NCBI GenBank assembly: GCA_000437755.1
Contig: FR900183.1
Coordinates: 41,336 to 53,052 of the forward strand
DNA from: Roseburia sp. CAG:303
GTDB lineage: Bacteria; Bacillota; Clostridia; Lachnospirales; Lachnospiraceae
Direction: 5' to 3'
DNA length: 11,717 nt
Shown here piece by piece: positions 7,619 to 11,717 of this stretch. How positions within the stretch are numbered: the stretch's first letter is position 1; each line of letters starts with the position of its first letter. The notes beneath the pieces were generated by a model that was given only the letters and a program-made list of their open reading frames with translations, made no database searches and was not told the origin of the DNA. The translations under genes were made by a program, and so were the position numbers.

Positions 7619-8206
7619 TTAATTTTCCGAAGTCATGCTGTCAATGACGGACTCAATCAGGGTTTTTTTGATATAAACATCAAAACTGAGCAGACATAAA
7701 AGTGTAAATAATTTTAATTCTTCTTTTTCTTCATTCTTATTTACTTTTGCAAAAGAATCCTCTGCAAGATTTTCCACAACGTCAAGATTTGCCCGTACCT
7801 GTTCCATAATCTCAGGCTGATAGCGGATGACTTCGCGGTAAATCTCCACAAGTTCCGGTTTGCTTCCCGCGGCAAAATTCTTTTCTGTAATGCCAGACAT
7901 CAATGTCTTAATATCATTGATGGGCAGGACATTTTTAAAATAATAGATAAAAGTAAGCAGGATCATATGATTCCTGGAATACTTCTTTTTGTCCGGGGAA
8001 GGAAGAAGATGATTCTTCGCATAATTATTGATCATGGTCTTGGTAAGAACCTTGTCATCCGGGCTGCGCTTGAGATTTCCGAGATGACTTTCCATGAAGG
8101 TTGTAACCTGATCCATGTAAAGGTCAATGTTTGGAATGTCATTTGCATCAATTAAATTTATCTTATTCAGAATAGATTCCAGAGTTTCTTTTATATCAGC
8201 TGTCAT
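7619..8206 (-). CDS. DUF1836 domain-containing protein, probable MerR-like HTH regulator (195 aa)
   Basis: Residues ~54-103 carry the DUF1836 core: LTKTMINNYAKNHLLPSP, then KKKYSRNHMILLTFIYYFKNVLPINDIKTLM. It reads as a winged helix-turn-helix of MerR type (helix, turn, N-N-Y recognition region, wing, then the I/L-rich helix). Members are small, cytoplasmic, putative transcription regulators related to the N-terminal part of Bacillus YkrK; the target of this one is unknown. The remaining ~90 residues are helical and may dimerise or bind a ligand. The frame extends to a TTG at 8224, but the ATG at 8204-8206 (MTADIKE) is preferred because GGAAAG lies 10 bases upstream. It has its own promoter (8282-8310) and is convergent with csp. 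Confidence 0.85.
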   Translation of the reverse strand: MTADIKETLESILNKINLIDANDIPNIDLYMDQVTTFMESHLGNLKRSPDDKVLTKTMINNYAKNHLLPSPDKKKYSRNHMILLTFIYYFKNVLPINDIKTLMSGITEKNFAAGSKPELVEIYREVIRYQPEIMEQVRANLDVVENLAEDSFAKVNKNEEKEELKLFTLLCLLSFDVYIKKTLIESVIDSMTSEN

Positions 8207-8281
8207 TATATACTCACTTTCCAACTAATCCGTCAATAAAAACGTATTGTCTGTAAAATACCATATAGATTCACAAGATAC

Positions 8282-8310
8282 ATTATATAGTATTTAAAAC
8301 TATATATCAA
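8282..8310 (-). promoter_or_regulatory. Promoter of the DUF1836 gene, overlapping the PHP gene's stop
   Basis: On the - strand: TTGATA (-35, plus 8305-8310), a 17-bp spacer and a perfect TATAAT (-10, 8282-8287). The -35 box covers the TGA stop (8307-8309) of the PHP-domain gene, so read-through from that operon would pass straight across this promoter. The same AT-rich bases can form a weak 7-bp hairpin (8284-8306), too AT-rich to be a convincing terminator. Confidence 0.6.
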
Positions 8311-9026
8311 TACTTTTTTTCAAGCAGGGATTTTATTTTTTCCGGATAGAAGTTCATGACCAGCTCAGCCGGGAAGTCTGTTTCTTTGATCAGCTGTTCC
8401 GCAAAATTATGAGCTCCCACACGGCTGTAAAAATGGGCATCGCTTCCGATAATAATCGGCACATTTTTCTGTTTGCATAAGAGAAGCATTTCGCGGTCAT
8501 TTTCCCAGGTATTCAGACGGAAATTATCCGGATCCAGGGAATTATTATTTAATTCCAGCAGGGTATGTGTGGCAAGTGCGGCATCGGTAAGGGCATCGAA
8601 ATCAACCGGGTAGCGGCCGTCATCGGGATGTCCGATAATGTGAATCAGGGGATTCTCACAGCATTTAATATAAGCATTTGTATTTTCCGCTTTTGTTCCC
8701 GGGTGAATACATGGGCCATGCATACTGGCGATGGCGATATCCATCCGTTTCAATAAAGAACGGTCCATATCGACATTGCCGTCATAATCAATAATATTCA
8801 GTTCTACACCCATGGCAAGAGCCACTTCGCCGATCTTGCGGTCAACCACACGGAGATTGGAAAAGTAGATATCCTGACAGGAACCCGGCATTCCTTTGGA
8901 ATGTTCCGTAATGCCGAGCAGCCGGATTCCTTTTTCTTCTGCGGCGATTGCCATTTCCTTTATCGTGCTGTAGGCATGGCCGCTGGCAATGGTGTGTGTG
9001 TGTAAATCAGCAGCATAAGTATTCAT
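8307..9026 (-). CDS. PHP-domain metallo-phosphatase, YcdX family (239 aa)
   Basis: This is a trinuclear metal-dependent phosphoesterase of the PHP superfamily, cytoplasmic, natural substrate unknown. The protein follows E. coli YcdX (about 245 aa) along its length. All nine recognised metal ligands can be read: H9 and H11 in DLHTHT, H17, H42 in ITEHSKG, E75 in GVELN, H103 in SMHGP, H133 in GHPDDGRYP, and D196/H198 in GSDAHFY. The start is set at the ATG 9024-9026, because GGAGGG sits 7 bases upstream and YcdX proteins begin just before DLHTHT. The longer frame from 9041 would start inside that ribosome binding site. The ATG overlaps the stop of the upstream HAD gene (TAATG), so translation is probably coupled. 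Pairing with a second phosphatase suggests a shared small-molecule phosphate metabolism, which is an inference. Confidence 0.92.
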   Translation of the reverse strand: MNTYAADLHTHTIASGHAYSTIKEMAIAAEEKGIRLLGITEHSKGMPGSCQDIYFSNLRVVDRKIGEVALAMGVELNIIDYDGNVDMDRSLLKRMDIAIASMHGPCIHPGTKAENTNAYIKCCENPLIHIIGHPDDGRYPVDFDALTDAALATHTLLELNNNSLDPDNFRLNTWENDREMLLLCKQKNVPIIIGSDAHFYSRVGAHNFAEQLIKETDFPAELVMNFYPEKIKSLLEKKY

Positions 9027-9688
9027 TAACGCTCCCTCCATTCTCTTGCAAGTCTGACAATATCCTCCGGAAGTTCAGCGATATAATCGGCACCGGATTC
9101 TTCCAGTTCATTCTCTTTCGCAAAGCCGAATTTTACTCCCATGGAAGAAAGTCCGGTCTGCTTTGCTCCGATGATATCATGCTTTCTGTCACCGACCATA
9201 AGTACATCGCAAAGCCTGTCCTCCGGGACTTCAAAGCGGCGGAGTGCCTCTTCGATGACCTCTTTCTTGTCAGAACGTGTATTATCAAGCAGACTTCCGG
9301 TTACAAAATCAAAATATCCAATAAATTCAAATTTCTCCAGAATACGGACGGCAAAGACTTCCGGTTTGGAGGTGGCTACACCGAGCTGGAATCTGTCCTC
9401 CTTCAGCTGCTTCAGAACATCGGAAATACCGGCATATGGTTCACATTCAAATACACCGATATCCTTATAACGCTCCCGGTATATTCTGGCAGCCTCGGCA
9501 GCTTTTTCACTGTCAAATCCGTAAAATTCCTGAAAAGACACATGAAGAGGCGGCCCGATAAAGAAATCAAGGCGATCCGGTTCTTCCTGTATACCATAAT
9601 GCTCCAGGGCATATGCTGCACATCTGGTAATGCCTTCCTTCGTATTCATAAGAGTTCCATCTAAGTCAAATAATATGATTTTTTTCAT
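9026..9688 (-). CDS. HAD-family phosphatase, 5'-nucleotidase/phosphoglycolate phosphatase-like (220 aa)
   Basis: This is a cytoplasmic Mg-dependent phosphohydrolase of the haloacid dehalogenase superfamily. Motif I is FDLDGTL, with D8 nucleophile and D10 acid/base. Motif II is VATSK (T106/S107 region), motif III K141, and motif IV GDRKHD (166-171, D167 and D171). A helical C1-type cap occupies ~15-85. The stretch GSLLDNTRSDKKEVI resembles the HAD 5'-nucleotidase/Gph-like group, so a nucleotide or phosphoglycolate substrate is likely but cannot be decided from the sequence. The frame runs back to 9859, but the first 57 codons are translated intergenic repeat. The ATG at 9686-9688 (MKKIILFDLDG) with AAAGGA 10 bases upstream is the normal start for the family. 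It is the first gene of an operon with the PHP phosphatase, transcribed from 9850-9878 through a structured leader. Confidence 0.9.
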   Translation of the reverse strand: MKKIILFDLDGTLMNTKEGITRCAAYALEHYGIQEEPDRLDFFIGPPLHVSFQEFYGFDSEKAAEAARIYRERYKDIGVFECEPYAGISDVLKQLKEDRFQLGVATSKPEVFAVRILEKFEFIGYFDFVTGSLLDNTRSDKKEVIEEALRRFEVPEDRLCDVLMVGDRKHDIIGAKQTGLSSMGVKFGFAKENELEESGADYIAELPEDIVRLAREWRER

Positions 9689-9713
9689 CTTATAAAAATC
9701 CTTTCTTTTGTAC

Positions 9714-9846
9714 ATATATGATGTTAAGGTCAAAAGATGCTTACGCTCCACTTTTATGCTCATATTGGGGCGGGTCCCAAGGTCTTTCACCCACCTATGA
9801 GCAAGCTCATGTGGGTTTAGACCTTTTGACCCTGTCATCCATATAT
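9714..9846. repeat. Palindromic structured element in the HAD operon leader (~133 bp)
   Basis: Outer arms are inverted repeats: GGTCAAAAG (9728-9736) pairs exactly with 9823-9831, and the match continues outward with a few mismatches through ATATATGATG (9714-9723) and CATCCATATAT (9836-9846). Inside are a hairpin with stem CCCACCTATGAGC (9790-9802) and GCTCATGTGGG (9805-9815), extended by AGGTCT/AGACCT (9780-9785, 9819-9824), and a small TTGGG/CCCAA stem (9765-9769, 9776-9780). The arm at 9790-9802 could instead pair with GCTCATATTGGGG (9758-9770), excluding the first fold. No convincing flanking duplication is visible. It could be a dispersed palindromic repeat or a cis-acting leader RNA for the leftward operon. 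I recognise no known riboswitch class and see no terminator-type T-run. Confidence 0.55.
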
Positions 9847-9849
9847 ATA

Positions 9850-9878
9850 AGTATAGCAAGTTCCAAAAAGCTTTTCAA
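9850..9878 (-). promoter_or_regulatory. Promoter of the HAD-PHP phosphatase operon
   Basis: On the - strand: TTGAAA (-35, plus 9873-9878), a 17-bp spacer and TATACT (-10, 9850-9855). The start near 9843 coincides with the outer edge of the palindromic element, so nearly the whole 155-nt leader to the ATG at 9688 is that element. Confidence 0.65.
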
Positions 9879-9898
9879 GGGAATCTTAATGGCATTTG

Positions 9899-9927
9899 TT
9901 GACTTTCCTGCAAAAAACTGATACTAT
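9899..9927 (+). promoter_or_regulatory. Promoter of the methyltransferase-hslO operon
   Basis: TTGACT (-35, 9899-9904), a 17-bp spacer and TACTAT (-10, 9922-9927), preceded by TG at 9919-9920 (extended -10). It is divergent from the leftward promoter at 9850-9878, with 20 bases between the two -35 boxes. The leader to the ATG at 9967 is about 33 nt. Confidence 0.6.
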
Positions 9928-9966
9928 TAATGGGTTTTAAAAGCAATGCACAGAAAGGAATTTCTT

Positions 9967-10725
9967 ATGGACGCATATACAGGGTTTGCAAAATTATACG
10001 ATTTATTTATGGATAATATAGATTATCAGGCATGGGGAGAATATCTGACCGGACTGCTGAGGGAATATCACATTGATTCCGGAATTGTGGCAGATCTCGG
10101 TTGCGGAACCGGGAATATGACGGAACTGCTGGCGGAAAAAGGTTATGATATGATAGGAATAGATAATTCCTATGAAATGCTGGAAGAAGCGATGGAAAAG
10201 CGTATTGAGAGCGGACATGATATTCTGTATCTGGAGCAGGATATGCGTGAATTTGAATTATACGGAACGGTAGCAGCCGTTGTCAGTGTTTGTGATTCCC
10301 TGAATTATATTACGGAGCAGGAAGAACTGACGGAAGTATTCCGGCTGGTGAATAATTATCTCGATCCGGACGGACTTTTTATCTTCGATGTAAATATGGA
10401 AGTCAAATTCCGTAAAATTGCGGACAGCACGATTGCGGAAAACCGGGAAGAGGGAAGCTTTATCTGGGAAAATACATATTATGAAGAAGAACATATGAAT
10501 GAATATGGGCTGACCATCTTTGCAAAATGTGAGGACGGAAGGTATGAGAAATATGAGGAAACGCATTATGAGAGAGCGTATTCCCTGGACGAAATAAAAG
10601 AGTCGCTTGCACAGGCAGGTCTGGTATTTGTGACGGCATATGATTCTTTTACCCATAATCCGCCGACGGGTGAGAGTGAGAGAATCTGTATTATTGCAAG
10701 AGAACATGGAAAAAAAACAGTTTAG
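9967..10725 (+). CDS. Class I SAM-dependent methyltransferase (252 aa)
   Basis: A cytoplasmic Rossmann-fold methyltransferase of the Methyltransf_11/25 type; methyl acceptor unknown. SAM-binding motif I is VADLGCGTGN (residues 41-50), with the acidic ribose-binding residue D66 in IGIDNS, then QDMREF (91-96) and VCDSLNYI (108-115). The opening MDAYTGFAKLYDLFMD is the usual N-terminus of this group in Clostridia. The frame extends 7 codons upstream (ATG at 9946), but the ATG at 9967 is chosen because AAAGGA (9954-9959) lies 7 bases before it and family proteins start there. The stop at 10725 is 21 bases before hslO, so the two form an operon. No RNA- or DNA-specific domain is present, so a small molecule or protein acceptor is possible. 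Confidence 0.9.
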   Translation: MDAYTGFAKLYDLFMDNIDYQAWGEYLTGLLREYHIDSGIVADLGCGTGNMTELLAEKGYDMIGIDNSYEMLEEAMEKRIESGHDILYLEQDMREFELYGTVAAVVSVCDSLNYITEQEELTEVFRLVNNYLDPDGLFIFDVNMEVKFRKIADSTIAENREEGSFIWENTYYEEEHMNEYGLTIFAKCEDGRYEKYEETHYERAYSLDEIKESLAQAGLVFVTAYDSFTHNPPTGESERICIIAREHGKKTV

Positions 10726-10746
10726 ATTTAGAAAAGAGGTATTATT

Positions 10747-11625
10747 ATGGCAGATTATATTGTACGGGCGACCGCTGCGGGCGGACAGATCCGCGCTTTT
10801 GCATCCACAACGAGAGAACTGGTAGAAGAAGCAAGACAGCTTCATAATACAAGCCCTGTCGGAACGGCTGCACTGGGAAGATTACTGACGGCAGCAGGCA
10901 TGATGGGAAGCATGATGAAAAATGAGAATGATGTATTGTCCATTATCCTGAATGCGGACGGACCGATGGGACATACCGGGGTAACGGCAAACGCAAATGC
11001 CGATGTAAAAGGTTATATCAGCAATCCGGATTTCCAGAACCCGCCGAATTATTTTGGCAAACTGGATGTCGGCGGTGCGATTGGAAACGGAATCTTAAAA
11101 GTCATCAAAGATATGGGAATGAAAGAGCCATATATCGGACAGACAGGCCTTATTACCGGTGAAATTGCAGAAGACCTGACCTATTATTTTGCAACCAGCG
11201 AGCAGGTTCCGACCTCCGTGGCACTGGGAGTCCTGATGAATCATAACAATACGGTAAAGCAGGCAGGCGGTTTCATCATCCAGCTCATGCCGTTTGCTGA
11301 AGATGAAGTAATCGACAGACTTGAAGCAAAAATCAAAGAAATTACAAGTATTACCGCACTTCTGGACGAAGGACTCACACCGGAGCAGATTCTTGAAAAA
11401 GTCCTTGGAGAATTCGGACTCGAAATCAACGATAAAATACCGACCCGTTATCATTGCAACTGCAGCCATGAAAGAGTAGCAAAAGTATTGCTCAGTGTAG
11501 GAAAAAAAGAACTCGAATCCATGATTGCAGATGGAAAGCCAATCGAAGTAAACTGTCATTTCTGTAACAAAAATCATGTATTCCAGATAGAAGAATTAAA
11601 AGAACTGTTAAAGAAAGCAAGATAA
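10747..11625 (+). CDS. hslO: Hsp33, redox-regulated molecular chaperone (292 aa)
   Basis: Hsp33 is a cytoplasmic holdase. Zinc is held by four conserved cysteines in reducing conditions; under oxidative or bleach stress these form disulfides, zinc leaves, the linker unfolds and the protein binds unfolding clients. Zinc ligands are C237/C239 (CNC) and C270/C273 (CHFC), the standard CxC...CxxC arrangement, so the switch is intact. The N-terminal domain matches the family (DYIVRATAAGGQIRAFA, SPVGTAALGRLLTAA, GGFIIQLMP), and the length of ~290 is normal. The ATG follows AGAGGT (10735-10740) with a 6-nt gap, 21 bases after the methyltransferase stop, so it is probably co-transcribed from 9899. Obligate anaerobes commonly keep hslO for oxygen exposure. 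Confidence 0.97.
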   Translation: MADYIVRATAAGGQIRAFASTTRELVEEARQLHNTSPVGTAALGRLLTAAGMMGSMMKNENDVLSIILNADGPMGHTGVTANANADVKGYISNPDFQNPPNYFGKLDVGGAIGNGILKVIKDMGMKEPYIGQTGLITGEIAEDLTYYFATSEQVPTSVALGVLMNHNNTVKQAGGFIIQLMPFAEDEVIDRLEAKIKEITSITALLDEGLTPEQILEKVLGEFGLEINDKIPTRYHCNCSHERVAKVLLSVGKKELESMIADGKPIEVNCHFCNKNHVFQIEELKELLKKAR

Positions 11626-11631
11626 AATAAA

Positions 11632-11663
11632 AATGAGACCGCAGAAAAAGCTGCGGTCTCATT
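11632..11663. terminator. Strong terminator hairpin, best suited to the leftward gene
   Basis: A 13-bp perfect stem (AATGAGACCGCAG 11632-11644, CTGCGGTCTCATT 11651-11663) with a 6-nt loop. The T-run is on the - strand (complement of the ATAAAATAAAA before the stem), so it is a canonical terminator for leftward transcription. On the + strand, after hslO, it has only CATT and would be weaker. Confidence 0.85.
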
Positions 11664-11667
11664 ATGA

Positions 11668-11717
11668 CTACTCTGCGGTCTGTTCTATGCGTGAGAAAAC
11701 CATTTCGTAACCGTCAT
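11668..11717 (-). CDS. Last codons of an unidentified leftward gene (5' part outside window)
   Basis: On the - strand one frame reads in from the window edge as DGYEMVFSRIEQTAE and stops at TAG (11668-11670), four bases before the leftward terminator at 11632-11663. The tight stop-to-terminator spacing is the main support. The 15 visible residues are too few to name a family. Confidence 0.45.
   Translation of the reverse strand, partial: DGYEMVFSRIEQTAE

Noticed and set aside
8948..9664. 238-codon open frame on the + strand
   Set aside because: It is antisense to the HAD and PHP genes, whose catalytic motifs are intact on the - strand; its translation resembles no known protein.
9689..9859. 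N-terminal extension of the HAD phosphatase
   Set aside because: These codons are translated palindromic leader; the family starts at MKKIILFDLDG and the ribosome binding site points to the ATG at 9688.
10258..10845. 195-codon open frame on the - strand
   Set aside because: It is antisense to the methyltransferase and the start of hslO; cysteine- and phenylalanine-rich translation without domain features.
1..11717. CRISPR array, tRNA or rRNA genes, prophage or toxin-antitoxin modules
   Set aside because: No regularly spaced repeats, cloverleaf-like sequences, rRNA signatures or phage/toxin proteins were seen on either strand.

Overview
The window looks like chromosomal DNA of a low-to-moderate-GC Gram-positive anaerobe of the class Clostridia, most likely family Lachnospiraceae. 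This rests on protein flavour (DUF1836 protein, Hsp33 with a methyltransferase upstream, fused ABC-FtsX exporters), AGGAGG-type ribosome binding sites, sigma-A-like TTGACA/TATAAT promoters with 17-bp spacers, and A/T-rich intergenic DNA. The species cannot be fixed from this sequence alone.

Bases 1-5945 hold an export locus on the + strand. It starts with the 3' end of an ABC-FtsX permease gene. Two complete fused ATPase-permease genes follow (783 and 897 aa) that overlap by 8 bases. The truncated first gene is a clear paralogue of the third, so the locus seems to contain a tandem duplication. Between the first and second genes sits a ~207-bp palindromic element, flanked by an exact 10-bp direct repeat. 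It has the structure of a MITE inserted between two genes that were once about 30 bp apart. A strong bidirectional terminator closes the locus.

Bases 5990-7039 (- strand) encode a two-TM membrane protein that I do not recognise. It is divergent from a 65-aa cold shock protein gene, and good promoters can be read for both. A second bidirectional terminator separates the cold shock gene from a convergent DUF1836 (MerR-like helix-turn-helix) gene.

Bases 8307-9688 (- strand) form a two-gene operon: a HAD-type phosphatase translationally coupled (TAATG) to a YcdX-like PHP-domain metallo-phosphatase. Its predicted transcript begins with a ~155-nt leader made almost entirely of a second palindromic element, with internal hairpins that exclude one another. 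It is either a dispersed repeat or a structured cis-acting RNA.

A divergent promoter pair leads rightward into an operon of a class I SAM-dependent methyltransferase and hslO (Hsp33, redox-regulated chaperone). A bidirectional terminator and the last codons of a leftward gene finish the window. Overall this is housekeeping and stress-response DNA, an exporter locus of probable envelope or antimicrobial-peptide function, and two unexplained palindromic intergenic elements. The two elements are the best candidates for something undescribed.
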